Of a DNA stretch of 64,000 nucleotides, positions 10,687 to 21,131 are shown piece by piece. Position 1 is the first letter of the stretch, and the number at the start of each line of letters is the position of its first letter. The notes under the pieces were generated by a model, which was given only the letters and a program-made list of their open reading frames with translations, was not told where the DNA came from and did no database searches. The stretch is from positions 11,238,493 to 11,302,492 of the forward strand of contig NC_133496.1 of NCBI RefSeq assembly GCF_025370935.1, in the 5' to 3' direction. The stretch comes from Choristoneura fumiferana (lineage: Eukaryota > Arthropoda > Insecta > Lepidoptera > Tortricidae). A program made the position numbers and the translations under genes.

Positions 10687-10872
10687 ATGGAACTACTGCG
10701 TTTTTTTGCATTAGTTCCTTTACAAGACTAGAAGGAAAAACTGCGTTTATTTTTTTGTCTTTGTTCCTTTCGCAGTAGCATCTTCAGTTCTTGCAAAGGT
10801 ACAAAGGCGGAAAAATAACGCAGTTCTTTCTTCAAGGTCTTGTGAAGGAACTAGAACTACCGCAAATAGTCC
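10687..10872. mobile_element. Imperfect foldback element
   Basis: AACTACTGCG..TTAGTTCCTTTACAAGACTA on the left is mirrored by GTCTTGTGAAGGAACTAGAA..CTACCGCA on the right. Arms are ~60 bases with mismatches. Confidence 0.5.
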
Positions 10873-11020
10873 GTCGTATTTGCAGACTACGGGAACGTTC
10901 AGTTTAGCTGACACGTCATCATCGGAGACAGATGTTGCATCAAACCTAATTCGAAGCAGTCAAGCTCATAGGTAGCTGAAAAGTTTGGTACTTTGTCACA
11001 GCAAGCTACAGTGCTAAAAT

Positions 11021-11341
11021 GAGCATTTCTAAAAAAGTTTGTACATTTGATTTGCGACTCAGATTTGGGAAAAATTTGCAGGTAGATAGAGTGAATCGTT
11101 CACTGAGTTTAAATAACATAGTCTCCCGAAATGTCCCAATTAATTTGTATGGAAAGTTCCTTTTTTGTTACCGCAAATCCATAGTTTTGGTAACAAAACA
11201 GGAAATTTCCATACAAACCAATTGGGACATTTTGAGAGGCTATGTTATTACGACTCAGTATCGTTCACTCTACATACCTGCAATTTTTTATCACAAATAG
11301 GAGTCGCAAATCAAATGTACAAACTTTATTTAGAAATGCTC
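11021..11341. mobile_element. Long foldback element
   Basis: GAGCATTTCTAAAAAAGTTT..TTGATTTGCGACTC at the left end is the near-perfect inverse of GAGTCGCAAATCAA..AGAAATGCTC at the right end. Inner arms (CCCAATTAATTTGTATGGAA opposite TTCCATACAAACCAATTGGG) extend the pairing almost to the centre. Confidence 0.75.
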
Positions 11342-12180
11342 AAATAGTTTTTTTCACACTTCTCCTTCAGAAAAGTAACTTTTCCTCCCTACCGAGAGGG
11401 AGCAAAGTGCAATTTTTCTGTTCAAGGCTTTTCTAAGTGTTTTATTGCAAATACAATTTTAGGAAAGCCACGTCATTTTCTATACCATTTTGCTCCCTTG
11501 TGACACAAATAACTATTTCACACCTCTCCTTCAGAAAAGTAACTTTTCCTCCCTGACGAGAGGGAGCAAAGTGCAACTTTTCTGTTCAAGGCTTTTCTAA
11601 GTATTTTATTGCAAATGCAATTTTTTGAAGTTGATAATTGTAAAGCCACGCCATTTTCTATGCTTATGCTTATGCTTCTTTAATAATACTCAGAATTTGT
11701 TATTTTCAAGTTGCTTAATGCTCGGTGTGAAAAGTTGTATGAGCCACTCGGGAGCAAAAATATTTTCATCTTGGGCGTTAACACTTGAATCCCTCATTAC
11801 GCTCAGGATTCTACTTTAGAATCCCTCGCTACGCTCAGGATTCTATTGTAGAATCCAGAATGTAGCGAAGGATTCTAAAGTAGAATCCTGAGCGTAATGA
11901 GGGATTCAAGTGTTAACGCACAAGATGAAAATAATTTTTCTCCCGAGTCGCTCATACAACTTTTCACACCGAGCATTAAGAAACTTGAAAGAAGTAAATT
12001 CTAAATATTATTAAAGAACAACCAGCATAGAAAATGGCGTGGCTTTACAATTATCAACTTCAAAAATTGCATTTGCAATAAAATACTTAGAAAAGCCTTG
12101 AACAGAAAAGTTCCACTTTGCTCCCTCTCGTCAGGGAGGAAAAGTTACTTTTCTGAAGGTGAGGTGTGAAAATAACTATA
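11342..12180. repeat. ~670-bp palindrome with an extra partial arm copy
   Basis: The core palindrome spans about 11507-12179 with its centre near 11847 (GGATTCTA-TTG-TAGAATCC). It pairs AAATAACTATTTCACACCTC at one end with the reverse complement at the other, along nearly the whole length. A direct partial copy of the outer arm (about 11342-11506, CTTCAGAAAAGTAACTTTTC) lies immediately to the left. No coding capacity is seen. This is either a large foldback transposon or an arm-duplication product. Confidence 0.75.
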
Positions 12181-12403
12181 CATGTCCTCAAATACTAAGA
12201 GTAAAAAGGGAATGTATTTACTTTGCTACTTTTTGAGCGCTCTTTGCCTGTAGGATCTACGGCTAACTAGTCTGGTTGACCGGGCAGTGGGTATAATTAA
12301 TTTGTAATTTTCCCGCTGGTACAGTAAATTCATATCCCAATTATCATGCCAAATATTATGCATTATAAATCAAGTAACTATTTTGGAAACAATATATTTT
12401 TAG

Positions 12404-12655
12404 ACACGAGTAATATTTACCTCGACGTTTCGGCAACATTACAGTCGCCGTGGTCACGGGTAGACTGAAGTGTGGGGTGACAAATAAAAATGACCAAGTG
12501 CGGGTAGTTCGAAGGACTCGCGCTGCTAGGCAGACTTGACACCCCACACTTCAGTCTACTCGTGACCACGGCCACTGTAATGTTGCCGAAACATCGAGGT
12601 AAATATTACTCGTGTGTGTTAGCGTGATAAGTCCTGTGCGTGGTATTTTGATTAA
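12404..12655. mobile_element. Composite foldback element
   Basis: The ~77-base arms (ACACGAGTAATATTTACCTC and its inverse at 12596-12615, with CGGCAACATTACAGT inside) flank a ~58-base centre. The right side continues as GTGTTAGCGTGATAAGT..GGTATTTTGA, which is the arm of the element at 25475-25582. Two families therefore abut or are nested here. Confidence 0.65.
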
Positions 12656-12717
12656 TTCCAGTTTCTTTTAATTATTTTGTTGCTCTATTCCTCTCATCTG
12701 TCCGAGCACGCGAGCAG

Positions 12718-12792
12718 GCTGCAATTACCAGGCCCATCACTGCCGTTCCGCCTGTGACAGTTGCAGTTCTACCATACAATCTTTTCTTTGGG
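12718..12792 (+). other. Candidate 25-codon exon
   Basis: A pyrimidine-rich tract and acceptor (ATTCCTCTCATCTGTCC..GAGCAG) precede 75 bases that are open in phase 0 (AITRPITAVPPVTV) and end at a strong donor (GG|gtaagt). Codon phase is symmetrical. No flanking exons were identified and the product is unrecognised. Other frames across the same stretch are also open, so this is only a candidate. Confidence 0.3.
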
Positions 12793-12799
12793 GTAAGTA

Positions 12800-13260
12800 A
12801 AATGCAGTATGTCGCATTAGACAGCGTTTGAGAATAATTATCAGGATCAGGGGGTCAGGTCTGCTAGTGAACAACGTCGGCATTAGATTCAGCTAATACT
12901 TTGAGAACAAAAAAAGGTATAAACTGTGATACAAGTTAAATATTCCCGCTGTCCAGTCAATCAACAATATCTAAATGTGGTTCAAGAATAAAAATAATTA
13001 TTATAATGTATGTAATAAAGTTTATTATTTATTGAAAGAACAACTCCATTATTTACATCACTGGTCATATAGCACATATGCCTCATGGACGTACCAGTAA
13101 AGCCACGCATCAAGGGTCAAGGAACCTGGTAACACCGAAACCACTCAATTATTCAAGTATTTATTTCGATGCAATCGAACCAATCAAAAATATCACATAC
13201 TATTACACGTCTTTCTAGGTCAGAATAAAAGTATGTGAAACACATTTTTGAAGCATTATA
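12800..13260. other. Intergenic, nothing firm
   Basis: No supported feature was seen. Confidence 0.35.
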
Positions 13261-13629
13261 TTATACTACACCTCGTTGTTCCGGGGGGTCAATAGTTTGA
13301 GCGGCCCATTTAGTGAACGGCATGTCATCGTCTACTAAAAGTACAATTTATATGATATTGGAAAATTGGAATGGTAGGTGTCCGTTATCTCACTCCATAT
13401 CTCGGTAATGCTGTATACGGCATCCTATAACGCCATAGCCCACTCCATGTGAATTACTGTTCGGATCTGACAACTGTAGAGGCCTGTCCGCTAGCACATC
13501 CTTATAGTGTATTAGGGGATAGACCTCCAAAATTCTGCTCATCTCATCTATATTAGATATGTTGGCTGTGGTCCCATGCCTTTCAAATGACCGGGTCCAG
13601 ATGGGTTCGTGATCGAAAATCTGAACCAG
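13261..13629 (-). pseudogene. Decayed coding sequence, 123 codons with two in-frame stops
   Basis: On the minus strand, 79 consecutive codons are open (13393-13629), with protein-like composition (motifs EPIWTRSFERHG, DEMSRILEVYPLIHYKD, GVGYGVIGCRIQHYRDM). The same frame then passes TGA (13390-13392) and one TAA, and continues through MPFTKWAAQTIDPPEQRG to a stop at 13261-13263. Continuity of one frame through two stops indicates a degraded gene, transposon or endogenous viral fragment, not an exon pair. I cannot assign a family. The upstream frame (13630 and above) is closed by several stops. Confidence 0.55.
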
Positions 13630-13639
13630 CTATTACAAT

Positions 13640-14520
13640 AATAAGTAAAGACCTTTATTTCGGACAATATGGCCCAGATTTCATTCAAAACATTTCAGTC
13701 AGGCATATTGAGTGATTTTGAAAATTGACAAATTTGAAATTTGGGACACTAGATTGGGTGAAAATTAATGTACAGCCAATAAGACAGTTTTGACCAACCT
13801 AACTTCTATACTTACTTAGTGCCTATAATGTAATGCAAACTCAAAATCAAACATTATTATGATGCCACTATAATGAAAGCAGTGACGCGAAAGATACAAT
13901 TTGTAAGCGGAGATCTTATAAACTAGCTAATAGCCGCGTGCACCTACCATGCAATAGTCCTAAATACAAAAGTCAAGGTACCAGAAGCTTAAAAATATAT
14001 AATTTGTAATAATAGTTACACATATTTAAAAAAAGTAAGCTCACAATAAAAAATATCAATATATGAGCTTATACAATTCTTCTGATTTTGGTTCTTGATT
14101 CTGGGTATCTGTATGCGAGATTGTCATTTTACACGAGTTTCCTTTTCTTCTGTAAGGCAACCTGACAGTTCAGTAGCAATGACACTCGAAAAAGAACGCC
14201 ATACTACCTACTACAGTTATCGCGGCCGGCTCAGTCAAGAATGTCTCTAAAGCTAGGCATGAGCAAAGTCTAAACATGAGTGATATTATTATCGATATGG
14301 ATAGTCAATATTTAGTCATCCTGTGACATAGAGCATAACACCAACTCGTTTGTTAAAAAAATTAACATATAATAATTCTACTATTTTTACTACAATGTTT
14401 ATGTTTCACGCAGAAGAAGATTAAAACTATCGCGAAAAGACTTGTGCTAGCACGTTACTAGTGACAAAATAATAATTAAGTTTCGGAATAAGATGTCAAG
14501 TAAATATCGATCTATGCGAT
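13640..14520. other. No supported gene
   Basis: AT-rich. Short decayed continuations of the 13261-13629 frame are possible but not demonstrable. Confidence 0.35.
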
Positions 14521-14547
14521 CTCCAGGGTGAGAAATTATTTATTTCG

Positions 14548-15360
14548 CAGGAACATACACAGGTACATGTCATGTTTGTTCTGCCCCAATCATCATCATC
14601 GTTTTCAGCATCATCACCATCTACATTATTATCATCTTCTACATCATCATCTACATAATTTACATCTTCATCATCGTCATCATCATCAATATCATCATAT
14701 ACATCATATACATGTCTGCATTATCATCATTATCATCATCTACTTCATCTATATAATCATCTACATAATTTACATCAACTATATCATCATAATGATCACA
14801 ATCAACCATCTTCATCATCATCATCATATAAATCGTCGTCATCGACATCCTAACCATCATGAAATGAAATAAAATGAAATTATTTAATCCGCAGGAACTT
14901 ACACAGGTGTTACAAATATTACACATGTCAGAAGAAATATTACATAGGTACATGTCATGTTTGTTCTGCCCAATCATCATCATCGTTTTCAGCATCATCA
15001 TCATCATCATCTACATAATTTACATCATCATCATCGTCATCATCATCAATATCATCATATACATATCTGCATCATCATCATTATCATTATCTACGTCGTC
15101 TATATTATCATCTATATTATTTACATCATCTACATCATCATAATAATCACAATCAACCGTCATCATCATCAGCATCATCATCAAAATCATCATCAACAAC
15201 CATCATCATTATCATCATCATTATAGAATCATCATCATCATCGTCACCATCAACGACCATCATCATCACTAACAATCATCATCATCACCGTCACCATCAA
15301 CGACCATCATCGTCACCATCACTAACAATCATCATCCTCGTCATCATCATCATCGTCATC
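14548..15360. repeat. CAT/ATC microsatellite array with an internal ~370-bp duplication
   Basis: The ~800 bases are dominated by ATC/CAT triplets. The unit starting GGTACATGTCATGTTTGTTC (about 14561) is repeated at about 14947 with the same downstream order (TCGTTTTCAGCATCATCA), so a larger segment was duplicated inside the array. Histidine-, methionine- or isoleucine-rich open frames here are by-products of the triplet repeat. Confidence 0.85.
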
Positions 15361-15560
15361 ATTTTTGAGAAAAGCACTATACAAGCTTTATGGCTTACTT
15401 ACTGGTCTTTGCAGTAATGTACTATTTCAATGACTGTGTCATAAAATTATACAATTTGTTTGCGTTGAAATAGAAGTTTGATTTTATCACTACTTTAAAG
15501 GGTAGCAAGGTATTTGATAAAGGTAACGAGAAATTGCCGCTGATACCTCACCGCGTTCCT
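15361..15560 (+). mobile_element. Conserved end of a tandem-repeat-carrying element (copy 1)
   Basis: Directly after the CAT array comes TTGAGAAAAGCACTATACAA, then GCAGTAATGTACTATT and GATACCTCACCGCGTTCCTG. The same modules in the same order follow the decamer satellite at 36889-37110. This is the fixed end of an element whose other part is a variable tandem array. Confidence 0.6.
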
Positions 15561-16165
15561 GAAAAAATACCATTAGTGATCTCCCTCCCAACTTATCGTT
15601 TACTTGTTTTCTGAGTCTTATTTCAGTTCAAACACGAAGTGATAGAGACTAGGTCATAAAGTGTAAACTTATTTGATTGAATCATATTAATAACTTCAAC
15701 GTTTTCCTTTGCCACTCCGCAAACACAAGTGCAAGACAACTGTGTTTGTGCGACACATGTGTGTGTGTCATGCAGAAATCCTCCCTACTGCACTTTCATA
15801 AAAAGTCAAATTACATATGGTAAAGGCCTAACAAATAAACATTAATATCGTAAGATATTTAGATATTTTGGTTGTTTTTTTCTGTGAATATTTAATCGTC
15901 ACTTAGAACACCAGAACACACATACATACAGAGCAGCAAATTCACGAGCTGCATGAGAGTCATGTAACACCATCAAATAATTTACCTACATACATAAACA
16001 CAATTTAAAATCCTTCAATTATTGGTCGTTCGTTTTCTGTTATAAATAGAAGACTATTTTTAGTACTAACGTAACGTAACGTTTAAAACCGTCCAATTTT
16101 GCCCTTCATATTTATTTTGCCCGCGGAGTTAAATATAAGCTGTAACAAAAAGGCCTTAGCAGGAT
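15561..16165. other. No supported gene
   Basis: Contains a TGTGTGTGT tract near 15757. Nothing else was recognised. Confidence 0.35.
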
Positions 16166-16171
16166 AAAATA

Positions 16172-16833
16172 AGGTCAAGTTCGAGTCGGACTCGTACATA
16201 CGAAGGGTTCCGTACGTACAATGTTTTAAAACAGTTCACTTATAAGTTTTAGCAACGCCTAGTAACCAAAAAACGCTGGGAAAAAACACGTTTCTTGTAT
16301 GACAACTCCATTTATTTTTTAATTTTACTTACTTTATTATTAGTATTTGTTGTTATGGAGGCCACAGTAATACCTACATAATCTGTCAACATTTCAAGTG
16401 TCTAGTACACACAAACATGTATGCCTAAATGGGGTAGGCAAAGCACACGAAACGTTACAGCTTCGGAGCCACTTTTAGCAATTTTACGTTTTAAGTTTGA
16501 CAAAAACGGTACAATAGTGACAGGTTGCTAGCCTGTGGCCTACGGTCCTCAGTCGCCTCTTACGACATCCACGGAAGAAATGGAGAGGTCTAATTCTAAC
16601 CCGACATCACACGGGTAGCTATTACAGTTCAAGAGATAAAGCCCTGTGACAGACGGATGGACAGACAGACAGACAGACAGACAGACAGCAGAGTCTCAGC
16701 AATAGGGTCCCGTTGGCCTAACCTTAAAAACTAAATAATAGTTACGAACCAGTAGAAGACAGACAGACAGACAGACAGCAGAGTCTCAGCAATAGGGTCC
16801 CGTTGGCACCCTTTGGGTACGGAACCCTAAAAA
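16172..16833 (+). mobile_element. GACA-type interspersed element, with nested insertion and internal duplication
   Basis: The left end has GAGTCGGACTCG..AAGGGTTCCGTACGTAC and the right end has GACAGACAGACA..GGGTACGGAACCCTAAAAA, as in the copies at 18390-18850 and 21132-21902. A separate repeat (16406-16618) interrupts it with TAG on both sides. The CAGAGTCTCAGCAATAGGGT block with its GACA run is present twice (from about 16687 and 16779). Confidence 0.65.
16406..16618 (+). mobile_element. Nested repeat inside the GACA-type element
   Basis: AAATGGGGTAGGCAAAGCAC to CGACATCACACGGGTAG interrupts the host repeat between GTGTCTAG and CTATTACAG, with TAG duplicated. The same AATGGGGTAGGCAGAGCACA start lies at about 53802-53860. 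Confidence 0.55.
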
Positions 16834-17569
16834 GGAGAAGTAACTCCCGTCAGGAATAAAGAAATATTCCAATATCGAGGGAAAAGAAAAGATTTATTCG
16901 TGACAACAGGGAAAAAAATATACAAAAATGATTTAGAAATGTGCATGTCACAAAGTGGTCACAAATCAGTCAATTTTGTTTTATTTCAGATGTTTTAAAA
17001 AATTACAACTTGGGCAAAGTTATATCAAAGGTCAAAGTTGTACGGTTTTATAGTACTTTATATATATGTACCCCTATTATCTCATCATCTGAAATTACTA
17101 TAGTTTCATTCAACAAATGAAAACTACATACCTGTTGGTATTCTTGTTTTTAGAAGCTCCACTAAAATTTCCTCCCACGGAACGCTAAAAGAAAGATGCC
17201 TACGAAGACTTTATTTCGTTGTGTACATCATATTTATTTAGAACAAACTTTTTAACACAGCGTTAATAAATAAATCTAATCAGTCGGATATTCCTAAATT
17301 TCTTGCATATCAACATTAAACGTTTCTTCTTTTCTTCACCTTGAATATTGCATGACAGCACCAAGGCTACTTCAGCAATATAATAATTCCAGGCAAAGTT
17401 ATATGCAGTTAGTTATCATTGAATCTGAAAGGAATTGTGCATTAATAAATACAGAAATAGTATTAGCAGACAGACTATAAGATACCTAGGTGACCGATGC
17501 CTTTTAGTTACAGCATAAGGACGTAAATCAGACTATCAGTAGGTAAATTCCCTAATGTACATACTGTTG
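16834..17569. other. No supported gene
   Basis: AT-rich; nothing recognised. Confidence 0.35.
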
Positions 17570-17780
17570 CACGCAACTCTGTCCGCGTAGAATTCGTTTA
17601 TAGCTATTCCGCGGGAATTATGTGATTAAAAAAAACTACCCTATGTTTTTCTACGGGACTCAAACTATCTGTATCTCAAATTTCATCCTAATCAGTTCAA
17701 CGATTTAGACGTGAAAAGGTAATAAAGAAATAAACAAACAGACTAACAAACTTTCGCATTTATAATATGAGTGGGATTAT
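17570..17780 (-). repeat. Dispersed repeat, copy on minus strand
   Basis: TCTGTCCGCGTAGAATTCGT..TTATAGCTATTCCGCGGGAA through AACAAACTTTCGCATTTATA is the reverse complement of the element at 21915-22163. Confidence 0.55.
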
Positions 17781-17792
17781 TGTCTTATTTTA

Positions 17793-18035
17793 AGTCATCA
17801 TCATCATCATCATCATCGGCCTATCTTAGCCCACTACTGGACATAGAGGCGTCTCCAATTGCACGCCACTGAGCACGATCCTCGGCCACTCTCATCCAGT
17901 TACTGTCAGCTACCCAGTGAAGATCATCGCTCCACCTAGTCTGAGGGCGTCCTAGGCTTTTTCTCGTTTACCCTAGCAGTTACCGGTTCTTCGGCTGATA
18001 TGGCCGGCCCACTGCCACTTCAGTTTGCTTCAGTT
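17793..18035 (-). mobile_element. LINE 3' fragment with ATC microsatellite tail
   Basis: An (ATC)n run is joined to GGCCTATCTTAGCCCACTAC, TGGACATAGAGGCG and GATCATCGCTCCACCTAGTC. This is the reverse complement of the end of a LINE whose 3' terminus carries a GAT-type repeat; the fragments at 22165-22240, 53440-53555 and 56080-56312 are of the same kind. Confidence 0.5.
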
Positions 18036-18164
18036 TTAAGTAATCCTATAGAAATAGACGGACGGACAGCGTAATATCAAATTATCTGAATTAAGTCTTT
18101 GTGACAAAGTTTCTCCATGTCTTTCATTGAATAAAGTAAGAATTCGGCAGCGATGACATACGAC

Positions 18165-18196
<32 letters not shown>

Positions 18197-18215
18197 GCAT
18201 CATCATCGTCATTAA
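18165..18215. repeat. CAT microsatellite
   Basis: About a dozen near-perfect CAT units. Confidence 0.85.
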
Positions 18216-18389
18216 AATCGGTTAGTGAACAATACTTATCTTTTTCAAAATATCCTGATATTGAATTTAGATTTTTGCTATTCCTTTCTGCCTGCATGTC
18301 AAATTTACAGAGATTAGTGATATAGAGGTAGAGTTGTAAAATTTAACATTGAATTCCATGATACCTACCCTGGGTATTAAAAATAAACT

Positions 18390-18850
18390 GGCCAAGTGCA
18401 AGTCGGTTTCGCGCACGAGGTGTTCCGTACCATTATCTATACAACATTAGACATTAGCAAAAAAAACGGCCAGAAAAACAAGTTTGTTGTATAGAAGCCC
18501 TCCTTAAATATTTGTTTTATTTTAATTTAATTATTTATTTTTAAAGTAATTACACAGCTAAATATTCTGTGAATAATTAATAAATTGCCGTTATTAACAT
18601 CATGCAAAAAACGGCAAAACAATCACGTTTGTTGTATGGGAGCCACCCTTAAATATTTATTTTATTCTGGTTTGAGTATTTGTTGCTATAGCGGTCACAG
18701 TAATACATAATCTGTAAAAATTCCAAGTGTCTAACTATTACAACTCAAGAGATAGAGCCCTGTGACAGACGGACGGACAGACAGACAGACAGACAGCGGA
18801 GTCTTAGCAATAGGGTTCCGTTGGCACTTTTTAGGTACGGAATCCTAAAA
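18390..18850 (+). mobile_element. GACA-type interspersed element
   Basis: It runs from GCCAAGTGCAAGTCGGTTTC and ATCTATACAACATTAGACAT through GACAGACGGACGGACAGACA to GGTACGGAATCCTAAAA. This is an uninterrupted reference copy for the family. It has no coding capacity. Confidence 0.65.
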
Positions 18851-18984
18851 ACTAAATAATAGTTACGAACCAGTAGAATTTTATGTAGGTATTTTTTCCT
18901 TATCTTAAATTTCAGCTTTTTAGGATAAAATTTGGTGTGTGCGTTGGTAAACAATCATTAAAAAAATAGGACTAAGATGTAGTG

Positions 18985-19070
18985 TTCACTTCGAAACACA
19001 GATACACAGACAGACGGACAGACATATGGACAGATCAACAGACGGACGGACGGATGAGCCGACGGAAAGA
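18985..19070. repeat. GACA/GACG-rich microsatellite
   Basis: CAGACAGACGGACAGACATA and CAGACGGACGGACGGATGAG; a degenerate tetranucleotide run. Confidence 0.6.
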
Positions 19071-19331
19071 CATGTACGCATAAAATTAACAACTTGTGTC
19101 ACTCCTAACAAAGACTTATTTTCCTTGCCTTCGCCTTGTTGCATAGCGTACGAAAGAAATGCCCATACATACGCTCCAAAACCATAACCCCTGCCGTTTC
19201 TCACACTTATAAATAAAATAATAAATCTTGAATCACTTCATAATAGAGTACATACTATACATACTCGTACATATGCAGACAGACGGTGGGAAGCGACTTA
19301 CTTCTATGGAGTGAAAATGTTCACGACGCTA

Positions 19332-19684
19332 CTAAGAGTTAGGGAAATTTGGTATGTTTTCGTAGTAGGTTGCTGCAGACCACAAGTTTGGTACACACGA
19401 TAAGCCATACTTTGGCCACCCAGTAGGAATGAAATTCTTACAGCCCTGCCTCTGGTGTTCTTGTAACAATATTAATGTTTCTGACAAAAATGATAAAATT
19501 AACATACCCGTGTATCCAATTTTTTCATCATCAAATCGTACATACATAAATAGTTCAAGAGTTGCACTCTTGCTAATTTCCTCTCGTCCGCCAACTTTTT
19601 GACTTCTTGATTTGTGTTCAAACCATAATTATTCAAACATAATTGCTTTTGAATATCAATCTCATTGACTTGACGTTGTGACAA
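19332..19684 (-). pseudogene. Frameshifted coding remnant, unknown product
   Basis: Two minus-strand frames overlap at 19499-19547. The upstream one (19499-19684) reads protein-like sequence (NEIDIQKQLCLNNYG, EVKKLADERKLARVQLLNYL) and has no ATG. The downstream one (19332-19547) continues in the next frame with TLILLQEHQRQGCKNFIPTG and GWPKYGLSCVPNLW, stopping at 19332. The simplest reading is one coding sequence with a single-base frameshift. An alternative is an intron of ~27 bases (gtatgt..cag), too short to be likely. No family was recognised. Confidence 0.4.
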
Positions 19685-19689
19685 AAATG

Positions 19690-21131
19690 TATTATAATGA
19701 CGTTTAAATTTTACTTATCTAGCCAGTTATAATAATAAAAAAGGTACGAAAACTACTTCGATTGTGAAAACCTTTTTATTCACCGAGCCTAGATTTAGCG
19801 GCCGTAAAAATGCCGTGATATGTAGGAATTTATTTGAGCCTCACTGTAAAACTTGATATTCATACATACACATGCAATGTATGTTGAATGTAGACCTTAT
19901 TTTTTAACTAATTAGTTTAGTGATTACACCTAGCACCTTTTATTGTGAGAATAAATATGCTTTATATAAATTAGTGGCGCTACTGTCTACGTAAGAGTAA
20001 ATAACTAATATCTGTTCAGAATTTGTAAGTTGAATTTAAACCACTTGTCCTAGATCGAAGCACCGCATTATAATGTATGTAAAGTATGCAATGTTATAAT
20101 TTTTGCCGAGGACTGGGTCTTTTACTTAAATAATTATTATTTTAAATGACAATTTTAAAAGTAACTTACCTATTTTTGTCTTACTTACAGTTTGCCTCCT
20201 TGCATTAATCAGAAATAATAGTTTAGGCATTTCAACTTCCGAAAATAACAGATTTAAAAACAAAAAAAGTAGATACTAGACTCAGAAACTTGAACTTGAT
20301 CTCTCAGTGATCTCATGCTTTCTTCATTTAGTTGTCGTATTATCTGAGCCAAAGGTGATGGTCACGTGACCACACGAAATAGTCGATACCTATTTACAAT
20401 AGTTTGATTTTGTGACATTGACTCACGCACCCATATAAGATGTCACTACATGCTCGCTGCGAACACTGTCAGTTGTACTCATACAATGGTAAAATGCATC
20501 AAAATTTACTGCATCACGCTGCACTTTTGATGCAATAAAGTAACTTTTTTTTGGATTTTGCTTGAAGAGCATATCCATAATTTACTATTCTCAAAAAATC
20601 CTCTAAGAAAACATGTCCGTGGAAGCTATGCGGGGTGTCCGTAGGTTTGTATGGAAGAGCAACCCCTTAATCGCATGCCCTGTGGAAACTTGATGATAGA
20701 ACAAAAAAATGTTCTACGATATTAAAGAATATATTAATTATCTACAAAAAACTTTGCGATACCATTATGTCAAACTATTGTAGTTATGTCCCTATGAGTA
20801 GGTACTTTTTACATTTAAAAAGTTGACAGAAATGCAGACTAAAATCATACTATAATTATCCATACCTTTGAATTAATCCTTATCCAATTAATCCAACTAA
20901 ATAATATCACATTCAAGACGGTTTCAATACCTGACCTGTAGATTACTTTTTGAATTATTCAAATCGGCCGTTCCATTCAAAAGATATTACGAATTTACAA
21001 ATATTAATCTAAATAAAAAATGCATTTACTACTCGTAACTTACTACGTTGACGCGCTCCGGCTTCGCGCGGGGCGCGGGTCCTGGGAAATGGAGCTCAAA
21101 AATGTGTGTTAAGTGCCCTTGATTAGAGACC
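19690..21131. other. No supported gene
   Basis: About 1.4 kb of AT-rich sequence without splice-bounded coding or a clear repeat boundary. Confidence 0.4.

Noticed and set aside
14528..15226. Histidine-, isoleucine- and methionine-rich open frames
   Set aside because: Direct translations of the CAT/ATC microsatellite in different frames.
14560..15360. CRISPR-like regular repeats
   Set aside because: No spacer-repeat alternation; these are simple triplets in a eukaryotic genome.
19499..19529. A ~27-base intron joining the two minus-strand frames
   Set aside because: Far shorter than workable insect introns; a frameshift is simpler.
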